Part shown: positions 25,138 through 38,651 of the stretch, one piece after another
Layout of the letters: every line of letters begins with the position of its first letter
Position numbering within the stretch: position 1 is the first letter of the stretch
Assembly: GCA_037389465.1 (NCBI GenBank)
Contig: JAZARR010000212.1
Coordinates: 4,921,001 to 4,985,000, forward strand
Source of the DNA: Baylisascaris procyonis
Taxonomy: Eukaryota > Nematoda > Chromadorea > Rhabditida > Ascarididae
DNA: 64,000 nucleotides
Direction: 5' to 3'
Program-made: the position numbers and the translations under genes
The notes under the pieces: model-generated
The model's input: the letters and a program-made list of their open reading frames with translations, nothing else
Database searches by the model: none
Told to the model about the DNA's origin: nothing

Positions 25138-28100
25138 ATGCAGCGAGGATCGGAAGGATCAGCACATCGTGGCCCGCTCACTTCAACACCAGTTGCAGCG
25201 GGTAATTTGAAGAGAACATGGCAAGACATGGTAATTCTCATAGCCAATATCATCCTCTTTTTCGAAGTCAGCGTGATTGTTAGCCGATTAAAGTTCAACG
25301 TGAATCAATGCTTGTATAAGAATCAAATTATGACCACTCATTTTCATCTCCTTCGCATCAACAATTTCATGAAATATTTGTCAACAAAATAGCTGAGCAA
25401 TCAAAAACAAAGTTTCACCACTATGCCGATTGAAATCGAATAAACGTGTTACATCCGTTCCGCAAGGTAGAAAATATATTTAAGCATGCCCTTTTTGAAA
25501 TTTCCACTGAAAATCTTATACCTCCCGAGCATTGCCCAGAGGACGTTTCCTTAATACATATGTGAGATTTAAAGAGTGGTTTAATTAATCGCATTAAGAG
25601 TGGTTCAATCGAGACGTTAGACACATTGACATTATTTTCGTTAAAAGGTATTCTTTTAAAAAGACGACAAATTTTTGACTGAAGATGTCTTGTATTCGCG
25701 CTGAATAAAACGATATAAAACTTTAGACGAGGATAGCCAGATCGGGTTTTGATCTATGTTAGCGAAATGTTCAGCAAAATGAATTTTATATTCCAATTTA
25801 ATCGGGTCTACTTGTTTATCAACGTTTCCATTCCCAATTCACATGAAATACTTCCTAATTGCTGATCGCCTCTTATACCCGGCAACCGAAAACTATGCAT
25901 TTCTTTCTATAGAGCAGTTAACGTTGCAACTATCCATACATGAATTTTTATTGCAGGCAAAAATCTCAACATTTTCACCAATCGAGGTCAAAAGAGCAAG
26001 AGAGGAAGGCAGTGGTGACGTGGTGAGCAATTGAAAGATATTTTTCAATTTTACAAAATATTATACTTCATCATAGAGGGCAAAATTGTTATTCGACATG
26101 AGTACATTCGTTTCACATAAGCAAATTGCTGTTATGAGTTATTGCGATGAGACATTACCATTGGCAATCAGAAGATCAGAAGACCATTGGCAATCAAAAA
26201 GTCGTTTAGATGACTAAATTTTTGTGGATCTAAGCAAGAAGCTTGTAAAATTTGAGTCTTTAAATAAAAGAAACTTTTTAGTTTTTAAATTTATCATTTC
26301 ATCGATGTATTTACTGCATTCTGTTTAGCTGAATTGTTGCAGAGTTAATAGTAGTAAAAAAAAACAATAAAATATCAACTAGTGATGAATGAAGAAATAT
26401 TGCGAAATAATGGAAAATTGAATGAAATGAAAATGAGGAATAAAGTGCTTGCGCATGAAAAAAAAAAACTTTTTTTTCAGGTTATTTTCAACTACCGAAT
26501 AGCTAACAATTTTTTTCTACGAAAAAAATTTTTCTTTGAATCTTTCTTTGAATGGCAGATTTTTTTTTTGCATGCTATTTCGAGATTTAGATAATGCATT
26601 CCCTTCGCGAAGAGCAAATAAAAAAAAAAAAAACTTACCTTAATAGTTCAATCGACTAAAATTGTTTCAGGAGAATATACCACCATTTGCGGAATATATG
26701 AGTGGATCATCCATGAGCATGTCAATAGCTGGCCAAAGTACAAGTGGCGCTGCATCGGACAATCAACATCCTTTATCGGCAATTCCTTCCTACTTCAACA
26801 CTCAAAATACTTTTGGTGCATATTATGAAGCCGTTGCCGATGTTCAGCAGGTGTTAATTTTGTCCCTTTTTTTTAAATTGTTCAGGAGTCAAAGGTGATA
26901 TATGAGTGCCAGAGTGTCACGATGAAATGAATAGTAATCATGAATACTTCGACATAAAGGACTTTCTTTAAAGGATTTCAAACTATCGAGGAGTCCGAGT
27001 GTGTCGGTTTTTTAACCACCTTCCACTGAAATCGGCAGCTACTGCTTAAAGATGATCATATTTCATTGAGCATTTAGTGACCAGAGTTGCTCTTTTGGGT
27101 TTTTTTTTGCTTAATGTTTTCAATTGTGCTCGCTGAAAACTTTTGATCGGGACCGATATACATTTATTAGAATCTCAATGAAGAAAATAAGCGAACGAAG
27201 ACGTCAAACATTGATGTGGTTGATGTCAATGAATGGAATCATTCATCGCAAAAGTTTTAAGGCCAATTCATTTTCAGGGCAGGTTTACGACAGTTGGAGA
27301 ATCGGCTCCTGCATGCATCGAAGTGGATAGCGGAGTAAGAATTCATCAGTTTTCCTCTAGTAAACTACTATGGAGGCGTTTCATTAAAAAAAAATAGTGT
27401 GCTTTAATTTGTCAAAACGTTTCATATTCGTTGATATTTTTGATAAAATTGTTTGCATAATGCTTAGAATAAACGGGCAAAATGCTCATCTTGGCTTTAG
27501 AAATAGTTTTCATTGAAAATTCACTAGCCCTGATGAAAACCACGAAAAAATGCTTTCTCTCAGCTTGTAGTGAAGGAAAAATACTATAGGAGAAAAAGAA
27601 TTGTTCAGGAAGTGGAACAGCTAATCCATTAGCAATATTCTTAAAGTGGATCTTTTCTAGCATAGGCTTAGAAATCATAATCTCTCGTCAATGATATATG
27701 CCTACAAATTTGTGATGCAATTCGATTTTATTAGTTTGCAAGAGATGTCACCTTCGGCGACAAGAATGAAGTATGAGATTGTCATCAATTTGCATTTCGT
27801 CGCAGTTTCTTCCACCCGCTACTTCTGAACATTCGCTCATACCAACATTTAAATCCGATTTCTGTCTTATTTCAGCAGAAAATTTTTTGGAAAATCGTAC
27901 CAAATCGTTGTCATCTATATAATAATGTTTGATTTCCAGAACTACAGTGATGATCAAGAAGAAGAGGAAGAAGAAGGACAGAAAGGTGAATGCTATCACC
28001 TTCTTTTAACACTCTGGCAACTTTCATGTCATTCATAGATTGTATAGTATGAAGTTCTGAATGAACAATTCACGGGGATTTTATTTCTTCATGGAAATGC

Positions 28101-31100
28101 GTAAAAATTTTTCTCGCCTCATGGCTTCATTAAAAGGTTTTGATAGAAACGACACAATTTGTCCTCTTTCCATCGCTGTCATTTCTTGCCGTTTCGACAG
28201 CACATCAATTTGTTTTATTGTCCAACTCTACTTTTTTTTTATTTTAGCAAAACGAATGGAAGTTTTTGCACCAATATTTTGTTGATGGTTAAGGTGTTCG
28301 TGTTGCTGCTTATCGTGAAACTTATAGAAAGTGAACCGAGCGCTGAGAGCTGTGCACCAGTTGAAAGCAGTAGCGGTATAGCATCAGGTAGCTCATCTCT
28401 TGAGGAAACCTTCTGCACAGTACCTGGACGAACAAGTTTGCTCAGCTCACAGCCTAAGTACAAAGTCACTGTCGCCGAGCTGCAGCGTCGTATTTCGTAT
28501 CCAGAATGTCTCAATGCTTCACTCATTGGCGGCATTCTTAGAAGGTATTCATCTCATATGAGATTCAGTTTCGAAGATTTCATAGAAATCATTCGAATAT
28601 TTCGCTTTCTTATAGTGCTTATCACTTTCGTTTTATATATCCCATTGATATATCAGCATATCAATGCGATTTTTCACCGTTCTTCCGCCTCGACTAACTA
28701 CGCAAGTTTGTGCTATCATTATTCGTCCGCAAGTATTCCCACACTGTGGACATTTCGAGCTCCCTAATGGTGCTTTCATGACCGTTGGATTCGAGAATAT
28801 AACTTCTTACATTGTTGTACTGAGCAGAACTCACCCTTCGAAAGTACATTTTATATTACTAATGATACATTTCATGCCATATTGAATTCTCTATCATCTC
28901 TCTTTTGCCATCGTCTAGAATATGAGCTTTTTCCTCATTCTTCCTTACGCAAGGTTGCTTCAACCGGCGAGTGGTGGATAGTCAAAATTCCCATACGTGA
29001 CATGCATAGGTCTGAGTCTAGGAATAACAAAAAACTGGTGGTGTAATCTTATCGACCACTTTTTACCGATTGTGCCTGTATATTTTTGAACAATAGAACT
29101 GATCGCTTATCATCTCAAGGTTGTGTCTAAAACACTAAATCAAATTCAGAGCAAAAACAAAGGAAGGTGCGAATGCGCTTCGCAGTCAGTTGATGAAGCA
29201 TGGAGTTTCGTTACCACCTGGTCGTCGTCGTGGTGCAAATATTACCGCATTTACATCACTTGTTGAAGGTACTTCCAAATATTTTCACTAACATCCTTCT
29301 CTGCCTCGTTTTCTAGTTTAAGAAAAATATCAACTTCGAGTGCTCGATTTAATGCTTCTAAGTGTAGGAGTAATTAGCGTTATGTATTATCACGATTATC
29401 GACCATGTAATTGATCGTATAGATACCTCGCAACGAGCGAGAAAACGCCCTTCGGCGTAATTATTCGCGTTTTGAGTTCCGTTCATAAACGAGCCAATTG
29501 AATGAAGCAGAGGAACACGGCTTAATAGTCACTCTATATAGCAAATCGATTGCTGGGAAAATTCTGCACCAAAAATCGACCAACAAATTTCTCCTTAACT
29601 CAAATATTCTAATTCCTAAATGCACCGATTAAACATGCTTAGAACCACGCATAGGGGCGATCAACCCTTCGGTGGTCTCAGCTTGAAGGTATCAAAAAGC
29701 AAACGAGCGAGCAGATTTGCCTGCATACATTTTTATAGATCACGTCCGTAAATCACTCTCACAATGTGGCATTTCACAAATCTCATAACGGCGAATCCGC
29801 TACGATTAGCTAGTTACAATTTAAAAGTTTTCTTTTTCTATCGAAATTGCGCATCAAATTTCGCCGCTGATATGCGCAAGTACTTAAAATGGTTTAGGAT
29901 TGTATTGCTTTTTTTACTTTGAAGCTTCGAGCTCTACTATCCGTACTAATATTCAGAGGAAGCAGAGCATCTCGGTCGAGATTTTTCACAGCTTTGCAAT
30001 GAGTCATTCCCATCGCAGCAACTTGGACAACTCCTCACCCGACGCACTCCTCCGGAGCAATCACTTCAACGAGCGCGTATGGTTCGCGATGCACTGTAAT
30101 TTCATTTTCTTATTGCTTAATTTATGTCGCGCTTGCTTATTGTTTGGTAATTCGTCGAAATCATCGGTAACTCGAACCATTACCTTTCGAAACTTCTATT
30201 ATTTGATTGAAGAGGTTGCTCTCGTTTATTAGCAAAAAGCTTTTCCTACGCAGATGCAGTTACGATGTACGATAGTCTGCTTATCTCATTGGTGAATTCC
30301 CTCTATAAGTACAACGTAGTTTATTTTAGTTCCCCGAGAACGTGTCATTGGTGCTTTCTGGAAGGTGACTCATCTGACAGTTTCCTCAAAGGACGTTTAG
30401 GAATATTGATTTTATGTCAGCAATGTGATGTAGAGGATAAACGCTCGTATAGGAAATGATTATTTCAGCGCTGTGTTGCAAGGGCTGGACGAGGTTCTGC
30501 AAGCTGATACTAGCCCGGCTGCATGTCGTCCTCAGGTACAACCCAATACAGTAATCGATCAAGCGACGCAAGCTCAGCTGTTGAAATTCTCCCTTGTTAG
30601 TCTATCTTTTAATAGTACTTCGGAGGTGCACCCTTCATCAAGCATTGTATGCAAATTTAGTATGCAAATTTTGTCTCAGATTTTATTCGGTGCATAATTT
30701 ATCTGCATGTGACAAATTTTTATCGACATACAACCCACAACACATATTTATAACTATCTCTGGGAGAACTTTACATGATTATATCGTAATCCGAGTGCCA
30801 AAACTTTTTAATAACGAATCTGAGACATCTCAGTAATTAAACTTCTTAACGTGCTTAATTTGACGGTCATAGCTATGAAGATTGGAATTTTTTAACGATA
30901 TCAGTAACAATTATACGAATGTCACTTATAAAAAAATTCAGACCACTTATTTGAGCACAATCTATGCATCAGCAATGATTCGGATCATGTATGCGATCAC
31001 TTTTGTGATCGGATCCTCATTAGGACTTTAGAAGGTTCACAGAGATGAACTAGAAATGAGTGCTTTTAAGATCGTTCGTTCGTTTCAGTTGACGCATGGC

Positions 31101-31970
31101 TTCGGAACACCTGCAATTACGAATGTTTTGCGTACGATCGTTCATACGCTTCGATATCACCTTGGATCTCTTGAATCCTATTACAATGTAAGCATTTTCA
31201 TAACGTCGTTATATAAATGGAAGTACTACATTCCCAAAATAATTCCCAAAATTCGCTTTATAATTCTTTAACAGTACAAAAAAAAAAATGAGACGCATCA
31301 CTTTCGTTATTTGAGTTGAGACCATGTCAATTGATCTACACTTATCAAAACGAGAATAGATGGATAGAAATAGCAAACTATTCGTATGAGAGCTGTTTCG
31401 GAGAAGATAGCTCCATAATTTTTTTTGGCTGGCGATATTATTAGATTCGGTGTCACGCTATTTACGTCGTTAATGAGGCGTTCTGAAGGCGCTGTTTTAC
31501 AAGAGTTACGTAGAATAGTGGCTAACCCCGTGAAGTACGTGAAACACCCGTTATCCCATGAAATGCCTATTTGGTTATAATGATTTCCACTCATATCGTT
31601 TTGGGTATCACTTGATACATCCGAATTCCTATTATTTTAGCATCCATTTCTGACACTATAAAAAAGACAATCGCATGAACACATACTTCACTGAAGTTTC
31701 ACATGTGATTATTTCTGTAACGGAAATTGTTCCTATTCTGTGGTTCTTAAATTTGGAGGTAATGAGGTAAATATAAGTCATTTAGAGGTAAATCAGGCAG
31801 AGAAGGAAAATCTGGAGGTATTGCTTCGTAAAAACAAACTTATCTCAACGGCATTTCAGTTCGATGAGGCGAACGAGCAACAGCAGCAGCAACAACAACA
31901 TTTCATGGGTTATCGACCACCTATCGCTTTACAGTTTTTCGCTGCTCCACAACATCATTTTAATCAGTGA
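25138..31970 (+). CDS. TFAP2: AP-2 family transcription factor
   Basis: Sequence-specific DNA-binding regulator of development, acting as a dimer in the nucleus. Exons: 25138-25230, 25957-26022, 26671-26850, 27278-27334, 27940-27985, 28328-28544, 29150-29268, 29957-30095, 30469-30595, 31089-31187, 31788-31970. The first may start at the acceptor at 25129. All junctions keep frame; predicted 441 aa, close to vertebrate AP-2 proteins. Residues 1-147 are a poorly conserved Ser-rich activation-type region ending in an acidic tract ([10 protein letters not shown]). From about residue 177 the conserved domain begins: [20 protein letters not shown], then [20 protein letters not shown], the basic region with [19 protein letters not shown], and the helix-span-helix containing [14 protein letters not shown]. 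The last 60 residues are divergent with a seven-Gln run. C. elegans has several aptf paralogues; I cannot say which this matches. The last acceptor (ATTTAGAG) is weak, so the tail is less certain. Confidence 0.93.
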
Positions 31971-34018
31971 AGCAAGCTGCAATTTTTTATTTGCTCTCGC
32001 TGCGTAAGTGTAGTTAAAAATATCAGCCTTTTTTTTTTAAGTATGACACTTTATTTCGAACTTCCGGGTCTCTTGCTATGCAAATTTTTATACTCTCATA
32101 TTCTACAATGAAATACCTCATAGTTTTTTTTTCTCACTGACGTTTATCTCTGTGCCTAGAGTAAAATTTGTGTTGTACTATCTCAGTAATGATTGTTGTG
32201 AATATCAACGGTTTAATTATATAAATGATGAGTTTAAAAATTGTTTTTATATTTTCGTTTCTTTTCATATCATCGGTTTTTTTTTATTTATTTTCTTTTA
32301 TCCATTTATTTGTGTGATTATTTTTGTAGGGCAAATAGAGTAAATAGTTTTTTTTTTTAAAGAAATTACTTACAATATGCATAAATATTGCAAATTAAAG
32401 AAATATATATGAGATAAAGTGATCTTACCAATTGATAGACAAATTTATTTGCATTTAGTATTGAACTGTAAATAAACCTCATCGAGAAAAGAGGCTGCAG
32501 AATGAATATTGAATTTTTACGGTAATTTTTTTTTTTACGACGACAGTTTGGCATTAAATCCGACCATTGAGCTCATATTAATATAATTATGTGGGAAAAT
32601 ACGGAATTAGTAATCGGGAACTTCAAAATACAATAAAATTTTCACTAAAAATGTTCGTTGTTCAAGGAAGCTATCAGGCATACACTTACTAATAAGCAAC
32701 AGGAAATCTTAGTTGTTAAAACCTGTTTTTAGCACCTTTTTCACTTATAGATCGACTGCTATTTAATATGAATAAAAGATCTATCGAATACATGTGCTAT
32801 CTCGTTCCATCGATTAAAAGCGATGATAAATTTCGATGAACTCTTCGGTGTTCCTTCTACCCTCTGCATTTATTTGAAATGCTATGGAGTTTTAACGTAA
32901 TTCTGGTGGGAAGGGGATGGGATGGAGGGCTAAGCAGTGATTCAAAAAATTTTGAGATTTTTGTTGTAGGTTCATTCCTAAGTGGTGTGGAAAGTAGTTT
33001 TTCAAGTTCATTCAAGTAAAACGATGCAAAAAATGGCAAAATTTTGAGCGTAAAATTCATACTCAACGAGATTTAAGAAAAAACTAGTGGTGTATGAGTG
33101 TAGTTGCCCTCTAATTCAGTAATTTATGCATCAATTTTCGATGTTGGTAACACTATGCTGCTTCTACAAATAATGAAGTTGTAAATAAATATGTTGTTTT
33201 GAATAATTTAATAGATATTTTTTTCTTAAATAAGTTTCATAGCTCAAGCAATATTTGAGTAACAATCATTTCAATTAATCATTGAATATGCCTCAATAGA
33301 TCTTTTTCTTTAGCACTTGCTTTAAATCCTTTATATTTTTCTTGGATATGATTTATGCTTTCATAATATTTCCCCTTGTTGAAGATGGAAATTCCTTTTG
33401 AAATGTGTGATGTGAATTGTGTTATAATGTAACGTCCTTATGCTATAATTGTTATGCTTTTCTATTGTATTTATTGGCTATATTCGAAATAAACAACATG
33501 GTCGATCCTCTCTGCTTAGTTTTATTCAATAGCAATCATCAAGTACGATCATTCCATGCATTGCATTGCACAGAAAAAAGAAAATTATACCTAAACACTT
33601 ATTGAATAGCGCAAATATTTCATTGCCTTCGCCGTGTAAGTGTATGTTTATAAACTCCGCATAAAATATTATAGCTGCAACCTATGGGGAGTTGAAATTT
33701 TAGTTCAAGCACGAATTTGTCCTGCTTGCATACTGTACGATCACGCTCCCACTACTTAAGCACAGGTGCACCACTGCACCCGTGGTCGATAACGCGTTGC
33801 GACGAGGTTTATTTAAGGTTGGGTATAGATTTGCGTCGCGATGGTTTAATTGTGGTGGATTTTATCAATGATATTGTGTGCGAGGGATTGCGTTTTTGCA
33901 ACTTACCAATGCTTTTTCTGCGTAAGGCGCTTTATGTGGATATTGAAGGCTGCAATGTAAAGCTAGGGCTAGAATCATCGCGAACTATGTGACCACACCT
34001 GAAAAATTTTACTTAGAC
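31971..34018. other. Spacer between AP-2 and the next plus-strand gene
   Basis: AT-rich, probably AP-2 3' UTR at first (an AATAAA occurs at 32471-32476). A short acceptor-to-donor segment at about 33702-33767 and an open frame to 33992 have a protein-like look but no resolvable gene structure. Confidence 0.4.
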
Positions 34019-34421
34019 ATGCATGAACAAACGATGAAGAGGAACCAACATCGCAGGCGGAAACATTAAAAATGCACTTATTGGATGGTTTTAAAGACTT
34101 TCGAGATCAGCAACTCGAACGTAGGTTGATTGTCTTATGTTGGTTACTATAAGGAAGTGATGAATCATTTATATGATTTGCCATTACTGAAATATTAGCA
34201 TTGACCTGTCCATTGATCAAAACTCTTGCATCGATCATCAACATTTACTGTCACCTGCCATTGGTACTTCATCTCGACGAGGATCCTCAAGGATGAGGCG
34301 TTGCGCTGAAGATACGGTTTTGATTTCATGGATGAATCATCATGCCCGCAAGGCGGCTTCGCTCTCTCAGACACCGAAGCTCACCCCACCATCCCCTTCC
34401 CCCTGTGCAAGGAAAAACTAG
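34019..34421 (+). CDS. Unidentified short gene or gene 3' end, two exons
   Basis: Exon 34019-34126 follows TTTTACTTAG and ends CGTAG|GTTGAT. After a 72-nt intron, exon 34199-34421 follows AAATATTAG and ends in TAG. The junction keeps frame (AG+C gives Ser). Starting at the ATG at 34074 gives 91 aa; the same frame is open for about 15 codons upstream and reads DEEEPTSQAETLK, so the true exon may begin at the nearer acceptor CATCGCAG (34057) as part of a larger protein. The product is polar with a basic middle (TSSRRGSSRMRRC), a WMNHHARKAASLSQTPK stretch and a Pro/Ser-rich C-terminus, features of a regulated, phosphorylatable tail. No family recognised. Confidence 0.42.
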
Positions 34422-34599
34422 TCAGAATAACACCCTGACGTCATGTTGTTATGCTTTATATCGCACAAGCATTTTTTTCGCTGATGTATTACGTTTGTTG
34501 ACTGTCACAGCTATGCTGTTTTTGATCATAGACGCTGATAATATGAACCAGCGTTATCTGTTCATGTAGGCTTTAGCTTACCACTGCCGGTGCGCTTTT

Positions 34600-35100
34600 A
34601 GAACGTTCAATGCCCTCCGATTGAGTTAAAGCAATAGTGCTTCCTGTATTTATCCATTGCTTGACCTCTTGTGCGACGTGTAAGGGTCAGCTCTTCATCC
34701 ATGCCTCCTTGAAAATCTGCACCCCCCGTTGTGCTTCCGTCGAGTAAACTGCGAGACGACACAAGCAAATAGTTTATCACGCTTATACAATTAGATGACA
34801 AACAAGTAGGGACTCGTTCATAAGGATGGCTTCGATCACTGGCACGATTCCGCAGTCGAACTTCAGGCTGGCGCCGATCACCTCGGCACTCTAACGGTCA
34901 CACGCATGCCCATTCGGCCTTAAGACCAGTCTAGAAGCTGGAATGAATACATGAGCACATCAACCCCTTTTATACTCTCCCGATTCCTGCCTCAGGCTAG
35001 CCTCACCATACATGCTGGCAGTCGTTTGATCTGCCCCTATGCTTTTGACCTACTTTGACTTACCTTGTAGGGCGCATTATTCCCGCTTGATCTGTAGGCA
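34600..35100. other. GC-richer patch without recognised gene
   Basis: More GC-rich than its surroundings. The minus strand has a 64-codon frame with protein-like composition (contains SLLDGSTTGGADFQGGMDEE). It may be a remnant of a mobile element or an isolated exon; I cannot decide. Confidence 0.3.
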
Positions 35101-35127
35101 ACTGCTCTATCTTATAAACGTTCTCGT

Positions 35128-35215
35128 GAAAATTTATGAAAAATTTTGTGAAAATTTTTCACAAATTTGTGAAAATTGTGAAAATTTTGAAAAAAAACCA
35201 ATGTGAAAATTTTCG
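35128..35215. repeat. Imperfect GTGAAAATTTT repeats
   Basis: About eight degenerate copies of GTGAAAATTT with one inverted copy (TTTTTCACAAA). Lies 270 nt upstream of the BI-1 start. Simple AT-rich repeat; any regulatory role is speculative. Confidence 0.7.
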
Positions 35216-35441
35216 CTGTTTCTGTCGTTGCGGTGCATAACGGTGATCTAATAGCGTTATGCTGCTTAAATAAAACCTGGAATACAATATTATAAAATCC
35301 GTTGCTGGTCAAGAAAATTGATTACTTCAACAACGTTCAGTTAAAACAGAGAGAAAACTTAGCGGAAAAAAAATCCGCCTATCTACTTACTTGCCGTTCG
35401 ATGGTGTTAGCGGGGTGCACTTAATTGCGATGAAATTTTTT

Positions 35442-35452
35442 GATTATTGCAG
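35442..35452 (+). promoter_or_regulatory. Candidate trans-splice acceptor of the BI-1 gene
   Basis: GATTATTGCAG after a T-rich run, 29 nt before the start codon at 35482. No upstream exon was identified, so spliced-leader addition is the simplest reading. Confidence 0.45.
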
Positions 35453-35481
35453 TTCGAAGTTGAGCATTGTGAAAAGAAGTG

Positions 35482-38400
35482 ATGTCAACCGATGCGAGAA
35501 GACATCCGGCCACCGGAAGGGACATCTTGCGTAATATACAAAATGTCTTCACCTCACTCAACGATAAACTGTGGGTTGTGTTTTTTCTTTGCTTTATTCG
35601 ATTTTCCTTTTTTTTGTGTGTGTGTTAAGCGGGACAGATCAGGCGATAAAGTGGTTGTGTTAAATACTTTTTTTCTTGATGAGTTTTTTATAAATTTCGT
35701 AATATCAGATATTGCTAAATGTGAACCTTTATAACGTATTTATTCATTCCTTATGCCAGTCAGATAATCAATGCAACCATTCCTCTGCTTGACCGCTGTA
35801 TGGCACTTCGTTTCTTTCTCTTTTATCTCTAACAATAATGCAGATGAAAAAGGTTATGTTCGATTCTTTGGTTCACACCTGTTTTGGTAAAAAAATGGAT
35901 TGCATGGTTGGGTAGTAGAGAAGGAATAGGCTGGTCGATGGGCTGTTCGATAAAGTTGTAATATGGTTAAACCACCCGCATCATGTTAGTTTGTTGCGGT
36001 ATTGATTGGGAATTTAATTGAAGGGAGAAAGACGTGTTGGACCATCTTCGTGCCGTTTATGCGACCCTTTGCGTGGGTCTAATGCTGGCGACGGCAGGTG
36101 CCGTGTTGGAGGTGATGAACGTGGTTCGTGCTAACCTCTTTCTCACTCTTGGCTCGTTTGCCTGTTTCTTCGCTTTATGTGCCATTCCACATTCTCGCGA
36201 ACGTGAACGTCAACGTTTCGGATGCTTTGCTCTATTCGCATTTCTCACTGGTTTGTTTCGTTCTTATTTATTATCTACCCTCTCTTTAATTAAAAAATAT
36301 TTATGATGTAGTTGTTGTCGTGTATTGCTAAAATAGCGTCTAGCTGATTTGATGAAATTCAATAGGTTTGCGTTTGTTGAGTAAGTGATCAGCGATTAAC
36401 AATGAAAATTGGTTGATTCTGAAGATTTTGAGAGGAAATAAATGAGACGAAATGGGAATTGCTATGTTGATCGACGCTGTGATATTGTGTTGAAGCAATA
36501 TTAGCAGGCATACGCTCATGTGATGGATAGCTTAAATGGTGCATGTAAGTATGCGAATTTCATTGTAAACATTCCCCACCACTTAATCCTTATCACACTT
36601 AATGATCATCATCCAGTAAAATAGAGATTTATCGCAGTTTTTAACTACTGAATGATATTGTTTGATTTGGTCATGCTCATCTAATTCTGCATCGGAGATT
36701 TAAATAAACTTTCTTTTTGCGCATTTAGATTATTCGGCCTAGATGTTCTATCAATGTATGTTTGAGTGTTGTTCTATTTGACGCTTTATTTTATCATGAT
36801 TGAAATCATATCTTTATCTAGCCATAAGAGCAAAGAATGGAGTTAGTGCTAGTCAATTTTTCCATATTTTGGGGGGCAAAGTTTGGACAAGCGAGAGGAG
36901 AGGGCTAGTTGCTAGGTGCGTTGTTTTATTTACCTTATGGTTGCATCTTTAGTTGATATATTTTATTTGTCATTGTGATTGTTAGAAGGTAAAGGTATAG
37001 TCCTATATTTTCTTAGGACAACCTATTGACAACGTTAGTGGTTAATCATATTACAGGCATGAGCACGGGACCGCAGATTGAAGTTGCCATCCATTTGAAT
37101 CCATCGGTATTGCTTACCGCATTTTTGGGCACGGCTATTATCTTCGGATGCTTCTCATTGGCTGCTCTTCATGCGCCCTCTACCAAATATCTTCATCTTG
37201 GAGGTGAAACGTTAATTATTCATTTAGTAATGCAGGCAGGTGATTTGAGTTTAAATTTTTAAAATTGAGGGGATGAAATTTTGAATAGTTTTCATGAGAG
37301 TCGAATGTTTGTAGAGGACGAGTGCCTTACGCTTAAGTGCACCAAAATGAACGAGTGCCTGGTGAGAGGGGTGGGGGGCGAGGTTCGATGAGGTTCCTTC
37401 CGGTCTCCTCTGTCTGGCTACAAATTTATAGATAGGTTTATGCGTCCTCTTCATAATCCACAAATGATTCTAAAGTAATTCTGTTCTTGCAACATGCTTC
37501 ATCCTCTTGGATGCTAATTCTACGAATAAGGTAGAGTATGTTTACAAGGTGTAACGGTGCAGATATGTGCTTGACCTCTGGAGGGCTTGGCGCATATTCA
37601 AAGAGATTTTTTTTGGGTGGGGGGGGGGGGGCAGGATGAAAGACAGTGGCAAAAAACACATATGAATTGAACGTTTTACAGATGTGAGATGCAAAAATTT
37701 TGCATTAATAATCAATCATTTGTGATGATCAATGCATCGAAATAGAGGTGAAAGGAAATTATTTAAAGGAGCGATAGGATCGGCATTGATGCTGATGCTT
37801 GTGACGCTACTGTTCGCGCGTTCACAGTTGATGATGATGACGGTTCTTTGGATGGGACTCGCTATAACATGCGCGTTGATCCTTTACGATACGCAGCTGA
37901 TTTGCGAGAAACGCCGTCACGGGGATACGGACTACATTTGGCATACGATTGAGCTTTTCCTCGACTTTATCAACCTCTTTCGCTATATCCTCGTCATTCT
38001 TAACAATAAGGAGGTATATTTTACTTGTTGTTTTTTGATACTTTATTATTATTGCTTAGAAAGTGCTTGTGATCTCTTCGAGCGATAGAAATGATACGAA
38101 CTGCCGTGGGCGTCCTAAACAATTTAGATATTCAAATGGAATGAAAAGGGCTACGATGAGGAATGAAAGGTTTTACTGCGAGAGGTGTGAGTTTGTCACT
38201 CATATTTGCAAGCATATGCCTACTTAGAATTGGACGCAGAGGAAAATTTTTTGCAATTGCTTCGAATTTTTAGGCTTCATTAAGAGGTTAGTTCAGCTGC
38301 GGTTGATTTCATAATCAATGAAGAGTAGAAAGTGAAGAAGGGTTGGGGTCGGGAGAGTGAGTCCAAAACTTTTAGGTATCATTTGCAGCTTGTCAGTGAT

Positions 38401-38521
38401 ATAGGATTATTTTGCCGTTTGTATAATGCAAAGGAGAATTGTTGCCCTGAAATGAAGTTAAGTTAATGCAAGATCTGTAAATGAAACATTGCAGGAGCGC
38501 GACCGTGGACGTCGTGAGTGA
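35482..38521 (+). CDS. TMBIM6: Bax inhibitor-1 (TMBIM6) family protein
   Basis: Multipass ER membrane protein of the TMBIM/BI-1 family, which lowers ER calcium content and protects against ER stress and cell death. Exons 35482-35570, 36024-36250, 37057-37203, 37769-38013 and 38495-38521 keep frame throughout and give 244 aa; human BI-1 is 237. The start MSTDARRHPATG leads into FTSLNDKLEKDVLDHLRAVY, the family's pre-TM1 region. Family hallmarks follow: ATPHSRE-like AIPHSRERERQRFG, FLTG, VAIHLNPSVLLTAFLGTAII, LYDTQLICEKRRHGDTDYIW and FLDFINLFRYILVILNNKE. The tail ERDRGRRE is charged, as in other members. The ER retention and pH-sensing Asp residues of the C-terminal half lie in the conserved DTQ and LDF motifs. 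A minus-strand open frame overlaps the last exon and is likely chance. Identity is firm; orthology to a specific nematode TMBIM paralogue is not. Confidence 0.95.
37619..37631 (+). repeat. Poly-G run in BI-1 intron 3
   Basis: Thirteen consecutive-type G residues just after GGGTGG. Ordinary homopolymer but rare in this AT-rich region. Comparable C runs occur at about 44484-44496 and 60017-60029. Confidence 0.9.
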
Positions 38522-38645
38522 AGTGGCCGCCCAAGCAAACATGTCACACATCCAGTCGGATGTAAAAAAATATTTTATTTTTTTGGGTTTCATATTTGAG
38601 AAGCACTCGCCATGTATAATGCGTTTGCTGCTGCGTTTTGAACTG

Positions 38646-38651
38646 AATAAA
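38646..38651 (+). terminator. Poly(A) signal of the BI-1 gene
   Basis: AATAAA 125 nt after the BI-1 stop codon, a typical 3' UTR spacing for a nematode gene. Confidence 0.55.

Noticed and set aside
28061..28327. Alternative AP-2 exon around 28249-28290 after TATTTTAG
   Set aside because: Breaks the reading frame; direct joining of 27985 to 28328 keeps frame and gives the expected domain.
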